Below are positions 1 through 7,194 of a stretch of DNA of 64,000 bases, in pieces. Location: positions 19,834 to 83,833 of the forward strand of contig NVXR01000014.1 of assembly GCA_002733995.1 (NCBI GenBank), written 5' to 3'. The position numbers were made by a program, and so were the translations under genes. This DNA comes from Desulfotalea sp. Lineage in GTDB: Bacteria; Desulfobacterota; Desulfobulbia; Desulfobulbales; Desulfocapsaceae. The notes under the pieces are model-generated. The model saw only the letters and a list, made by a program, of their open reading frames with translations. It did not search any database and had not been told where the DNA came from. The first letter of the stretch is position 1, and each line of letters starts with the position of its first letter.

Positions 1-1158
1 TATCAGGGTGTCTATCCTAGCCAGCCCATCCATTGCCTGGGCACCTTTAAGCAACACGCCCTGGCGGGCACCATTAAACATAGCCACGCGAACAACAACC
101 GGATTAACCAGTTTAATGGCACACGAATAATCAACGGTAAGAACGGCTGCAGCTTTGCTAAGATCCCTCGTTATCACAAGAAGCCCCAGCCCAAGACCGA
201 AGGTTACAGGAACGAGTTTATCGGCAAGCTCATCGCTTTTTTTCTGGGATTCTGATTGGTTACGCAGAGAGTTTTCAAGAAAGGCAGAAATCCTGGCCAT
301 GGAGCTTTCCGCTCCTACATGGGTCGCCTCAAAAACAATTTTGCCGTCTTCAATGACGGAACCTGAAAGAACTTCAGATCCGGGCTCCACATGAACGGGA
401 ACCGACTCTCCACTAATGGAACTGGCATTAACCGAAGCTTCACCACTGACAACAACACCATCCAACGGTATCAGTTCACCGGGGCCACAGATGACTCGAT
501 CGCCAATACAGGCATCTTCAATGGGTATTTCAAGCTCTTGGCCATTAATTTCAACCCATATTTTAGGAACCTGTGGTTTAAGGAGGCTCTTCAAAAGGCC
601 CGTGGAACGGTTCTCACTCTGTTCTTCTAGATATTCTCCTACAGACAATAGAAAGATAATAGAAGAGGCGGTGAAGAAGTCGCTTCTCACAAGGGAAAAG
701 AGAACGGCCGCACCGTCAAGGACTTCGACCTTAACACCACGACTCCAGAGAGTGGCCACACCACCTAATATAACCGGAGCAGAAAGGACAATGGCAATTG
801 GCCCGGCAATCAGAGGGGGTAACACCAACAGGGATATCGCAAGTCCACCCTTTGCGACAATCGGTAAAACTGATAAAAGGGTTTTTGACTCCCCGTTGCC
901 ATTAAAAACAGTTTGAGGCAGATCTGCGAGACAGGTAAACACGGCCAAACGACATTCAGGACGACCGTCATAGCCTACGACAATCGAGGCGGCAGGGGTA
1001 TTAACTCTAACTGATTCAACCCCTGGTATCGCTTCTAAGGTTGCCTCCAAAAAGGTTGGGTCAAGCTTCTTGTTGCGCAGGAGCTTTAATTTAATCCTCA
1101 CCCTTTTGTCAATTTCATGGATTACAATAATTGGAGAGCTTTTTTTTATCCCTAGCAC
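1..1158 (-). CDS. P1B-type heavy-metal ATPase, ferrosome FezB-like (3' end beyond window)
   Basis: The reverse strand is open for 386 codons from a GTG at 1158 to the window edge, with a GAGGGA ribosome site about six bases upstream. The GTG overlaps the stop of the preceding gene. The first 75 residues form a small HMA-like domain without a CxxC metal site but with a basic stretch (residues 18-31, rich in Lys and Arg). Paired membrane helices follow, then an actuator domain with SGES at 249-252 in place of the usual TGES. The ion-channel helix carries S345-C346-A347 instead of CPC. Phosphorylation and nucleotide domains lie outside the window. From memory, SCA marks subtype P1B-6, the subtype of FezB in ferrosomes. 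Metal transport by P1B pumps is established; iron as cargo and ferrosome membership are inferred from the neighbours (DtxR gene, tiny membrane proteins). Confidence 0.8.
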   Translation of the reverse strand, partial: MLGIKKSSPIIVIHEIDKRVRIKLKLLRNKKLDPTFLEATLEAIPGVESVRVNTPAASIVVGYDGRPECRLAVFTCLADLPQTVFNGNGESKTLLSVLPIVAKGGLAISLLVLPPLIAGPIAIVLSAPVILGGVATLWSRGVKVEVLDGAAVLFSLVRSDFFTASSIIFLLSVGEYLEEQSENRSTGLLKSLLKPQVPKIWVEINGQELEIPIEDACIGDRVICGPGELIPLDGVVVSGEASVNASSISGESVPVHVEPGSEVLSGSVIEDGKIVFEATHVGAESSMARISAFLENSLRNQSESQKKSDELADKLVPVTFGLGLGLLVITRDLSKAAAVLTVDYSCAIKLVNPVVVRVAMFNGARQGVLLKGAQAMDGLARIDTLI

Positions 1159-1532
1159 TGGCTTCCCTCTTCAGATACCTCAAGTTGGACACTCTTTTTC
1201 ATTTTTGCATCTATCAGATAGGCCGCCCCGGCAAGAAACCCGGCGGCAATAAGAACTTCGCCTGCAGTCGACCTCGTTGTTTTCGCGAGAATGTAGCTCG
1301 CCACAGCCCCTTTAGCTACACCATTGACAACGGCGAGGGGCAGCGTTAAACTTCCGTTTCTAACATCAACCAGATTGGACCCTATACTTGCAGCACTGGC
1401 AATAACAAGTGTCGCAGCAAGGGTGCCAAAAGGAGTAAAAGGAGCACCCTGTCCAGCCTGTGCTGAGATAGATATGGGTACACCTGTTATTGCTGTATTT
1501 CTCATTTCATTCACATTATATGACGTATTCAT
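1152..1532 (-). CDS. Small Gly/Ala-rich integral membrane protein, candidate ferrosome component
   Basis: A 126-residue protein from an ATG at 1532 with an AGGA site eight bases upstream; a TTG two codons earlier is less likely. After about 35 polar residues come two or three hydrophobic segments very rich in Gly, Ala and Ser with small-xxx-small helix packing motifs (GVAKG, GFLAG). The C-terminus is short and charged and ends in Cys. It is the first gene of a two-gene unit and overlaps the P1B ATPase by seven bases, so the two are probably translationally coupled. I recognise no family. Ferrosome and magnetosome loci both encode small GxxxG membrane proteins beside their transporters, which is the basis for the suggestion. 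It could instead be a regulatory subunit of the pump. Confidence 0.7.
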   Translation of the reverse strand: MNTSYNVNEMRNTAITGVPISISAQAGQGAPFTPFGTLAATLVIASAASIGSNLVDVRNGSLTLPLAVVNGVAKGAVASYILAKTTRSTAGEVLIAAGFLAGAAYLIDAKMKKSVQLEVSEEGSQC

Positions 1533-1868
1533 ACGCAATTCCTAACCCCAAACAATTACCTTTAAGGAGGCCCTCGGTCCTTGACCCACCGGAGAGCATA
1601 TAAACTATGCTGCTACTTCAAACCTCAATTTCCAGTAAACTCTTCTGAATTATCAACTTTTACGCTAGGCATTCACCGGGGGATATACCACCAGCAACTA
1701 TCACTGCCTTATTATAAAAGCCGAGTGCCATATGGCGTTCTAAGTTACGCCATAACATCTACGTATGTCAAGATTTTTTTAGGCAACCCGAATATTAATC
1801 CCATATCCTAAGTTTTGTACCTCGTAGCAACGTAACAAGAAGAGGTACCTGCTTTTTTTAGGCAAAAA
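1533..1868. other. Intergenic region with a 24-bp inverted repeat
   Basis: No convincing gene is seen in this 336-base stretch. It holds the promoter side of the Gly/Ala-rich membrane protein and the downstream side of the DtxR gene, both on the reverse strand. A perfect inverted repeat lies at 1731-1754 (TATGGCGT, 8-base loop, ACGCCATA). It could be a transcript hairpin after the DtxR gene or a protein-binding palindrome upstream of the ATPase operon. No T-run follows, so a rho-independent terminator is not well supported. Confidence 0.4.
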
Positions 1869-2366
1869 TCACCCTTCCTTTTCGTTGGATTCGCCGGGAC
1901 AACAACTCCGACAATCTCCATCCGTACAGCCCACCTTGCAGTAATAACCAAAGCCGGACTTCCAGGTGATCCCACCCTTAGGGCAATGGTCTATATACTC
2001 AGCATACTTGACCAGTCGCTCCACAATATCTTTTGGCACTGAATGTTCCATTTTACAGGCGGCATCATCGGCTTCCCCATCATTGATACCAAGAACTGTC
2101 GTAAGAAATCCCTTAAGAGCAGTATGCCTATGTACAATCTCAGCGGCAACTTTTTTGCCTTTATCCGTAAGTGTTATCAAATCATACGGTGCATAGTTCA
2201 CCAACCCCAGAGCAGATAATGCCTTCAAAGCTCCGGTAACAGACGAAGCCCGAACCTTTAGTAAGTCTGCGATATCCTTAGCTCTTGCTGCCATTTTCTC
2301 TTTAGAAATATGATAAATAGCCTCAAGATAATCTTCCTGACTGTCAGTAATTTTTTTTTCAGTCAT
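1869..2366 (-). CDS. DtxR/MntR-family metal-dependent transcriptional regulator
   Basis: A 165-residue protein with a strong AGGAGAAGGG ribosome site before the ATG. The N-terminal winged helix (about residues 8-70) has the family pattern 'EDYLEAIYHI', and the dimerisation/metal domain has the conserved 'HRH' and 'ACKMEH' region. The C-terminus is extended and Cys-rich (residues about 120-160, CxxxxCxxC-like spacing, ending with CC). DtxR-family proteins repress iron or manganese genes when metal-loaded. The gene is divergent from two tiny membrane-protein genes, and TTAG-N6-CTAA palindromes lie between them, so autoregulation and control of the ferrosome-like genes is likely. The Cys tail may bind extra metal or an Fe-S cluster; this is inference. 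Confidence 0.88.
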   Translation of the reverse strand: MTEKKITDSQEDYLEAIYHISKEKMAARAKDIADLLKVRASSVTGALKALSALGLVNYAPYDLITLTDKGKKVAAEIVHRHTALKGFLTTVLGINDGEADDAACKMEHSVPKDIVERLVKYAEYIDHCPKGGITWKSGFGYYCKVGCTDGDCRSCCPGESNEKEG

Positions 2367-2518
2367 CCCTTCTCCTATAACTTATGCCCAACAAAGTTAG
2401 GCTTACTTACATAAAACTAATAAAGTTAGTATATCATTCTTCATGTTTTTTTCAACCAATATTGATTCTCAAATACACCGCTAACACCATATTTACCTAT
2501 TAGCCCCCCTGATCTTTC

Positions 2519-2532
2519 TTAGTTGCGTCTAA
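2519..2532. promoter_or_regulatory. TTAG-N6-CTAA palindrome, putative DtxR-type operator
   Basis: Exact palindrome TTAGTTGCGTCTAA in the divergent promoter region between the DtxR gene and the small membrane-protein genes. The spacer TTGCGT is identical to that of the site at 48045. The arms resemble those of known DtxR/IdeR boxes. Binding is inferred. Confidence 0.55.
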
Positions 2533-2552
2533 ATAAACTATTGCTTCCTAAG

Positions 2553-2566
2553 TTAGAAGGTGCTAA
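2553..2566. promoter_or_regulatory. Second TTAG-N6-CTAA palindrome, putative DtxR-type operator
   Basis: Exact palindrome TTAGAAGGTGCTAA, 34 bases from the previous one (about three helical turns). A near-match (TTAGGTAGCACTTA) follows at 2580-2593. The cluster sits about 100 bases before the first small gene, as expected for cooperative repressor binding over a promoter. Confidence 0.55.
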
Positions 2567-2658
2567 CTTTCAAACATTATTAGGTAGCACTTAAAAGAAA
2601 CAAATAGGCATTAACCTAACCCCAATATTCATTTTATTATTGTTATTAAGAGGAAAAC

Positions 2659-2793
2659 ATGGCACCCTTTATACCGTTGGCTTGTGGAATTGCAACCGCT
2701 CTTACATTTGTTTTAGCTATAGAAACCGGCAAAGGTACTAAACGTACAATTGAGAGAAAGAAAAGACGAAATGCTAGAAAAAATAGACAATGA
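2659..2793 (+). CDS. 44-residue membrane peptide with Arg/Lys-rich tail
   Basis: A very short gene with an AGAGGA ribosome site eight bases before its ATG. Residues 2-21 are a single hydrophobic helix beginning MAPFIPLACG. The last 20 residues are strongly basic, with runs such as KKRRNARK. It overlaps the start of the next gene, so the pair is probably co-translated. It lies directly behind the TTAG-N6-CTAA operators and divergent from the DtxR gene. A one-helix anchor with a cationic tail could recruit an anionic partner or mineral phase at a membrane; that is speculation from composition. No family recognised. The ribosome site, the operators and the overlap argue that it is real. Confidence 0.6.
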   Translation: MAPFIPLACGIATALTFVLAIETGKGTKRTIERKKRRNARKNRQ

Positions 2794-3007
2794 GACAAAA
2801 AAGGAAGTCGCCAAAATTGCAATGACAGCAACCCTTGGCGCTACTGTTATCACTGCTCCTTTCTTAAAAGGCAGCAAAGTTATGAAGAATATTCACACCG
2901 GAGCAGGCATGTTACTGGTTGGCTTTTCGCTTTGGCATCATTTCCTCTACCAGGCGGACAAAAAGAAAAAGGTCCGCTCCAACAAAGACGCAGAAGTCAA
3001 GGCGTAA
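2771..3007 (+). CDS. Small two-helix membrane protein with helix histidines
   Basis: A 78-residue protein from ATG 2771 (a TTG at 2750 is also possible). It has a charged N-terminus, a first hydrophobic helix with Gly/Ala spacing (about residues 18-35) and a second helix starting at a His and ending in His-His. The C-terminal tail is Lys-rich. Histidines at both ends of a membrane helix recall small haem-binding two-helix domains of the DUF4405 type, but this is only a resemblance. It is the second gene of the divergent unit controlled by the DtxR-like operators. With the 44-residue peptide and the ATPase it makes the candidate ferrosome membrane set. Confidence 0.65.
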   Translation: MLEKIDNETKKEVAKIAMTATLGATVITAPFLKGSKVMKNIHTGAGMLLVGFSLWHHFLYQADKKKKVRSNKDAEVKA

Positions 3008-3049
3008 CCGCAACGATCGAAGGCATTCTGTTTCACCAAATACCATAGG

Positions 3050-3073
3050 GGAGTGGCCGAATCAGACCACTCC
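3050..3073 (+). terminator. Hairpin downstream of the small membrane-protein genes
   Basis: GGAGTGG (3050-3056) and CCACTCC (3067-3073) can form a 7-bp stem about 40 bases after the stop codon. There is no T-run, so termination would be weak or rho-dependent. The remaining 200 bases up to the next gene show nothing recognisable. Confidence 0.3.
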
Positions 3074-3275
3074 ATTCTGGTAGAGACTAGCTCCTAGGTC
3101 TTCTCGCCACTACGGTTATAGATTCTGCAGTTAAATAGGTTTATTCACTTCTTGTATTTTTTCAAAAGAAAGACATCTACAATACTCCGCTTTAGACCAG
3201 TCCACACGGCACCATTGCATTTATTGTCTTGCAGCTGGCACCGCCTGAACCGACGGGCAATACTGGTAATTCGTC

Positions 3276-5288
3276 TTACGCCTTAAAGAATCTACTGACA
3301 AGACTTCTCTTCCCCAGAGTTTTTCTCACACTCTCCATCAGTTTAAACTTTACCTTCTTTAATTCTGGCGCCTGTTCTGCTTTAGCATACAGAGCGAAGG
3401 CCCACTTCTCATCGTTAAATCTTCTATTCACGCTTTCTGCCAAAAACATATAATCTTCTGCTGTCTGCAGACACCTTTCAACTTTAAGGTGGAGATTTTT
3501 TAAAATTTCTTTATTGCTGGTTTGTATTTCCACTATGGAAAACACCTGCTCAAACTGAAAACGATCGCCACAAAGGTCCACAGCCTTTTCATATAGCTCA
3601 ACACCCCACTCAACCGCCTTCAATCTTGAAACAACAAATCCTGCAATAGTCAAAAGTGTGTATTTGTCACTGGTCTTCTCCTCAGCCTTCCGCAGCAGAC
3701 TAAGGGCAGAAGACCTATCATGCAACACGTCGAAAGTCACGGTTCCAAGTTTCATATAGTCAGCACTGCTCGCACACTCACTCTCCATCTTGGCCAGTAC
3801 TTCTCTTGCGTCTCCCTCATCCGACAACCTGTGCATCAAACCTTCTACCACGTTCTTCTTATCTACAAAGGTCTCTGCTTGCTCAAGAAGCTCAGCATAT
3901 ATTTTTTTCGCCCAATCTTTATCCACAAGATCTTCTGCAATCAGGCCTGCCAGTTCCAACCGTTCAGAAAAACTGCTCATTTGCCCATCTGCATTAGCAA
4001 AGATCTTTGCACCATAGGCATTATCACCCGTTTCACTTATCACTAGATGGGCTAGGTTACACAGGGCGACTCCAGTCTCTGCCTCCTGCTCTTTTTTGAT
4101 ATAGTCATTATACAATTCAGGAAACTGTAGTCTTTTTTCTTTTTGCAGGGCGATATCTGCCTGCCAACTCTCATCCTCCCCATACTGCAAAACAGAATCC
4201 GCTACTTTTATAAAGTCAGCATTTGTCTTTGTCGCATTTTCAGCCCTGTGAAGCACCCCAAGGGCCCCTTCTTTATCTCCAATATCTTCAGCAAGCTTTT
4301 TTACCACAGCTAGCAAGCGCGGTGTTTCCGTCTCTACCTCTGCTGCTTTTAAAAACACCAGTCCGGCATAGTTTTTATCACCAGTCTCCGAGAGGACAAT
4401 CTCCGCCAACCTGTAGTAGTCCTGATAGGCAGTAAAGCAATCACCAGCTCGTCTATAGGTATTAAAGAGAAGTTGTTCATCGTCCAGCGCTTGGTTTATA
4501 ATTGCAGCAAGTTTCAGCAGCTCATCCCCATCACTAAGCATATCAACCGCCGCGATGAACATCTCTTTGCCAACTTCAGCGTCTGCAAGCGCCGTCACTG
4601 CCGCCTGGGCGAGATGTCCCATCTTCAAGCCGTCTTTAACCTGTCCTTGGGCTGTCTTAAACAGTGACATCGTCACATCAACACCGGCAAACAACTCCTG
4701 AGCACCCACGGTAACCCGAGCAAAGTCATCTGCTGACAGGCAGACTTCCAAGGCACCAGCCAAAACCGCTTTAGCCTGATCAAGATCATCAAAATCAACG
4801 ACCAGCCCCTTGGCAAGATCTATGAATTCAGCGGGACTCTTACAACTCTCCCGGGCCTTAGAACTGATATCCGCCGCAAGTTCCAAATCACCAAGTAAAT
4901 TTTTAATTTTCCCTGCAATCATGAGATACTCAACAGACGTTGTGGCCTTAGCGGCGGCGTGCTTAAAAATATCCCCCGCCTGTTCCTGCAGATCGTTCTC
5001 TACTGCCCCTTCTGCCAGAGCAATAAGTTCTTCAGCCGTACCACAGACACTTCTTGCCTGCTCAAAATACTCATTGGCCTTTTCATTATTTTCTAGGATG
5101 ACACGAGTCCCTTTTGACAAGGCCAGAAAATCAAGTCCCGTTGCGGCCCAGTCTGCTCCCTCTTCCAAGAGTTCAACAGCCCAGTCCTTATCCCCCAGAC
5201 CCTCAAAAGCTGCCAGAGCTACTTGCACATAATCAGAAGTTTCCTGACAATCATCATACTGTTCTTCCAGTTCTTCCTTTGTCGCCAT
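3276..5288 (-). CDS. Large acidic helical-repeat (TPR/Sel1-like) solenoid protein
   Basis: A 670-residue protein; ATG 5288 is chosen because a GGGGTG site lies a few bases upstream (a GTG three codons earlier is possible). It has no signal peptide and no membrane helix. Almost the whole length consists of repeats of about 35-40 residues with the recurring pattern 'DYxxLAxxV..GDKxxAxxLxxKAE', counted roughly as 16-18 units. This predicts an alpha-alpha superhelix for protein-protein contacts, like TPR or Sel1 proteins. The sequence is acidic until the basic last 30 residues, which suggests a separate nucleic-acid or membrane contact. It stands alone between the ferrosome-like locus and the Crp/Fnr gene. 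No partner is evident. Confidence 0.75.
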   Translation of the reverse strand: MATKEELEEQYDDCQETSDYVQVALAAFEGLGDKDWAVELLEEGADWAATGLDFLALSKGTRVILENNEKANEYFEQARSVCGTAEELIALAEGAVENDLQEQAGDIFKHAAAKATTSVEYLMIAGKIKNLLGDLELAADISSKARESCKSPAEFIDLAKGLVVDFDDLDQAKAVLAGALEVCLSADDFARVTVGAQELFAGVDVTMSLFKTAQGQVKDGLKMGHLAQAAVTALADAEVGKEMFIAAVDMLSDGDELLKLAAIINQALDDEQLLFNTYRRAGDCFTAYQDYYRLAEIVLSETGDKNYAGLVFLKAAEVETETPRLLAVVKKLAEDIGDKEGALGVLHRAENATKTNADFIKVADSVLQYGEDESWQADIALQKEKRLQFPELYNDYIKKEQEAETGVALCNLAHLVISETGDNAYGAKIFANADGQMSSFSERLELAGLIAEDLVDKDWAKKIYAELLEQAETFVDKKNVVEGLMHRLSDEGDAREVLAKMESECASSADYMKLGTVTFDVLHDRSSALSLLRKAEEKTSDKYTLLTIAGFVVSRLKAVEWGVELYEKAVDLCGDRFQFEQVFSIVEIQTSNKEILKNLHLKVERCLQTAEDYMFLAESVNRRFNDEKWAFALYAKAEQAPELKKVKFKLMESVRKTLGKRSLVSRFFKA

Positions 5289-5567
5289 ATCAAACACCCC
5301 ATACCATAAAATTATTATGTTTCATCTGTATTATCTATCAAGCAAAACCAGCTGCTTCCACTGTGACATTCGTAGATAGCATTCGCCTATCCCAACCAGC
5401 CAATAGTAGCAACGTGAAGATCTGACCTATATATATACATATCGACGGGAGACTGATCTCCTCGATACAAGAGGGTCACCGGAAGGGCTTGCCTCTTTTG
5501 TAGATAGTATATAAATGGTGGTCTAGGTCCATAAGAATCGGGCTACACTGCCTCAGATCAGCACCAG
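5289..5567. other. Intergenic region downstream of the Crp/Fnr gene
   Basis: No gene is seen. On the reverse strand an imperfect stem (AGAGG near 5468 with CCTCTTTT near 5497) could end the Crp/Fnr transcript. The right part otherwise provides the promoter of the helical-repeat gene. Nothing else recognisable. Confidence 0.3.
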
Positions 5568-6329
5568 TCAAAGTCCACCACTGACCTTTTTTAGCCCTTC
5601 AACATCAAGAATATTCACATCGCCCTGGTCAATAAAAATAAGATTTCTTTCCTGCAGGAGAGACAAAGCCCTGGAAAACGTCTCCCGGGCAAGACACACA
5701 TCATTTGCGGAAAAGTTAAGAGGCTTAATGTTGGCAAATTTGGTATTTGCAGCACGTTTAAGACAACAAGGGAAGTGAACCCGATTTCTATTATCTAGAC
5801 TCAACAAATACCCGGCGACCCTAGAAACCGCCTGATTTTTCCTGCAAAGACATATCTTTCTGCACGAGTCCTCCACATAAGTTGAAAGAACCTTCAGCAT
5901 TTTACAACCAAGATTCGGCTCTTGTTCTAGTATACCTTGCAGATCAGACCTCCTCCAGACAAAGAAAGTAGCACCGGTGAGGACCTCGCATGAGTAAGAG
6001 TATAGCTGCTCCGGGGACAACACCAGATGAAGCGAAACATAACTTCCCGGGGCGTGCAGGCATCGCATACAATCAGAACCATCAACTGTAATATAATACT
6101 CCCTGGCCTTCCCGGACATCAGGTAATAGACGTAATCAATAGGATCTTCATCCATAAAGAGAAAGCCTCCCCGTTTGTACGATTTCAGTTCTCCTTTCTG
6201 CATAAGCTCATCCTGCAATCCATCGGGCAGGCCTGAAATAAGGGGAGAGCTTAGCACCATGTTACTCTCATGACGTGACAGAGTCCCGATACCCGCCCTC
6301 TTTTGTGATGTAACGACCGTCATCTCCAT
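5568..6329 (-). CDS. Crp/Fnr-family transcriptional regulator, cysteine-rich
   Basis: About 253 residues from ATG 6329 (a TTG four codons earlier is possible). Residues about 30-140 form a cyclic-nucleotide-type beta-barrel, and the C-terminus has a Crp-type helix-turn-helix ('FSANDVCLARETFSRAL'). The protein is unusually rich in Cys: I count ten, including DCMRC, a CRKICLC cluster after the dimer helix and a CC pair before the helix-turn-helix. The spacing does not match canonical FNR, so a redox, Fe-S or haem sensor of another type is possible; HcpR-like regulators are an alternative. Five TGTGA-N6-TCACA palindromes occur in this window, one just upstream at 6657, which fits the DNA specificity of this family. 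Confidence 0.85.
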   Translation of the reverse strand: MEMTVVTSQKRAGIGTLSRHESNMVLSSPLISGLPDGLQDELMQKGELKSYKRGGFLFMDEDPIDYVYYLMSGKAREYYITVDGSDCMRCLHAPGSYVSLHLVLSPEQLYSYSCEVLTGATFFVWRRSDLQGILEQEPNLGCKMLKVLSTYVEDSCRKICLCRKNQAVSRVAGYLLSLDNRNRVHFPCCLKRAANTKFANIKPLNFSANDVCLARETFSRALSLLQERNLIFIDQGDVNILDVEGLKKVSGGL

Positions 6330-6656
6330 AGCAACACTCAAATATTAATTTGTTTCAGTTAAAGAAAATTTCTCAGCAAACTTACGTACCAACATTTGCC
6401 GGCACCAGAACCGCCAAATTAGCACTAACTCACAAAGTTGTCAAAGCCTAAATATATTCACAAACCAGTACAAAAGACTGACCTTTACCAATCTCCATGC
6501 AGAGACAAGAGGAAAGAGACCAACCTATATAACCTGAACAATAATGGTACAAGTCAACCTCCGAAGCGTTTAAACATGAACAGGTCAATTTCCCATACTG
6601 CCGTTATTACGCACCTTTCACGCTTTTCTTTACTTATTTATTTTTTTTTATTGTTT

Positions 6657-6672
6657 TGTGATTCAGATCACA
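6657..6672. promoter_or_regulatory. TGTGA-N6-TCACA palindrome (Crp/Fnr-type site)
   Basis: Exact palindrome TGTGATTCAGATCACA. Four similar sites occur at 29406, 30925, 37205 and 39178. The arms are those of classical Crp sites and of HcpR-type sites in sulfate reducers. The neighbouring Crp/Fnr protein is the natural candidate to bind it. Confidence 0.6.
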
Positions 6673-6708
6673 GAAACATCTTCATGGAGGTGTATATTGC
6701 AACCATAC

Positions 6709-6722
6709 TTAGGAACGACTAA
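6709..6722. promoter_or_regulatory. TTAG-N6-CTAA palindrome, putative DtxR-type operator
   Basis: Exact palindrome TTAGGAACGACTAA, 88 bases before the HDGYG protein gene. The paralogous gene at 49205 also has such a site upstream (48948), which makes chance less likely. Confidence 0.5.
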
Positions 6723-6810
6723 ACATACGAGCCAATCCTAAGACTATTATTTAAGATGAATTAAAAATCTCCATCTCACCACGGAGAACAGACCAAAGGA
6801 CAAACAAGCG

Positions 6811-7005
6811 ATGGAGCCATCGAGCAATAAAGAAGTTCTTGAGCGGTTCGCTCAACTGTACCAAGAGGTCTTCGAACATGACGGTTACGGCGACATACGC
6901 TTAGAGATGAAGATTTTACGTAGGGGTCAGAAAGAAATCATAATCCACTGTGGTAGGCAGTACAGATACGTAGTGGATTTTGCGAATGAATCTGCCAGGA
7001 ACTAA
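6811..7005 (+). CDS. 64-residue HDGYG-motif protein, unknown function
   Basis: A small soluble protein from an ATG with an AAAGGA site ten bases upstream. The sequence pattern 'LYQE...HDGYG..........QK....CG..YxY.....N' is shared with the N-terminal half of the protein at 49205, so the two form a family of their own. The shared Cys (in 'HCGRQYRY') and His are possible metal ligands. No known family recognised. Both members lie behind TTAG-N6-CTAA palindromes and near Crp/Fnr- or DtxR-family genes, suggesting an iron- or redox-responsive role. This copy lacks the Arg-rich tail of its paralogue. Confidence 0.7.
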   Translation: MEPSSNKEVLERFAQLYQEVFEHDGYGDIRLEMKILRRGQKEIIIHCGRQYRYVVDFANESARN

Positions 7006-7194
7006 AACAAGGTTTTTCCGGTGGCGATAAGAAGTCGCGCCGACGAATAAGGCGTATTGCGTGAGGGTCGCAAACACCATGTAACATGCACCACTAATGA
7101 TAGACATTGTGGTTATTGGACCCTTGGGTTGGGTCGGTGCCAGACACTAATGAGCAGTGCCAAAGATGCACTGCACTTTTTGGAGGAAGTTAAG
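7006..7194 (+). promoter_or_regulatory. Structured leader with terminator-like hairpin before the pseudopilin operon
   Basis: The 189 bases between the HDGYG gene and the first pseudopilin can fold into several stems: GGCGA/TCGCGCC near 7022, GACCC/GGGTC at 7119-7135, and a strong last stem GCAGTGC (7154-7160), loop, GCACTGC (7168-7174), followed by ACTTTTT. The last has the form of a rho-independent terminator and sits immediately before the GGAGG ribosome site of the pilin gene. This is the layout of an attenuator or riboswitch. I tried the c-di-GMP-I and -II consensus patterns without a convincing match, so the ligand is unknown. Confidence 0.45.

Larger units (their letters stand above)
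6330..6810. promoter_or_regulatory. Divergent intergenic region with Crp/Fnr-type and DtxR-type sites
   Basis: No gene is seen in 481 bases. The region separates the Crp/Fnr gene (left) from the HDGYG gene (right). It contains an exact Crp-type palindrome at 6657-6672 and an exact TTAG-N6-CTAA palindrome at 6709-6722, both 90-150 bases before the HDGYG start. Two metal- or redox-responsive inputs may therefore meet here. Confidence 0.5.

Noticed and set aside
1581..1811. Forward open frame of 76 codons left of the DtxR gene
   Set aside because: Non-protein-like composition and no ribosome site; it covers the inverted repeat at 1731-1754.
6438..6722. Forward open frame of 94 codons before the HDGYG gene
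   Set aside because: It runs through both the Crp-type and the TTAG-type palindromes and has no ribosome site, so it is most likely promoter DNA.
7006..7194. c-di-GMP riboswitch before the pseudopilin operon
   Set aside because: The conserved core of GEMM-I and of class II could not be found; only the terminator-like end and generic stems are supported.
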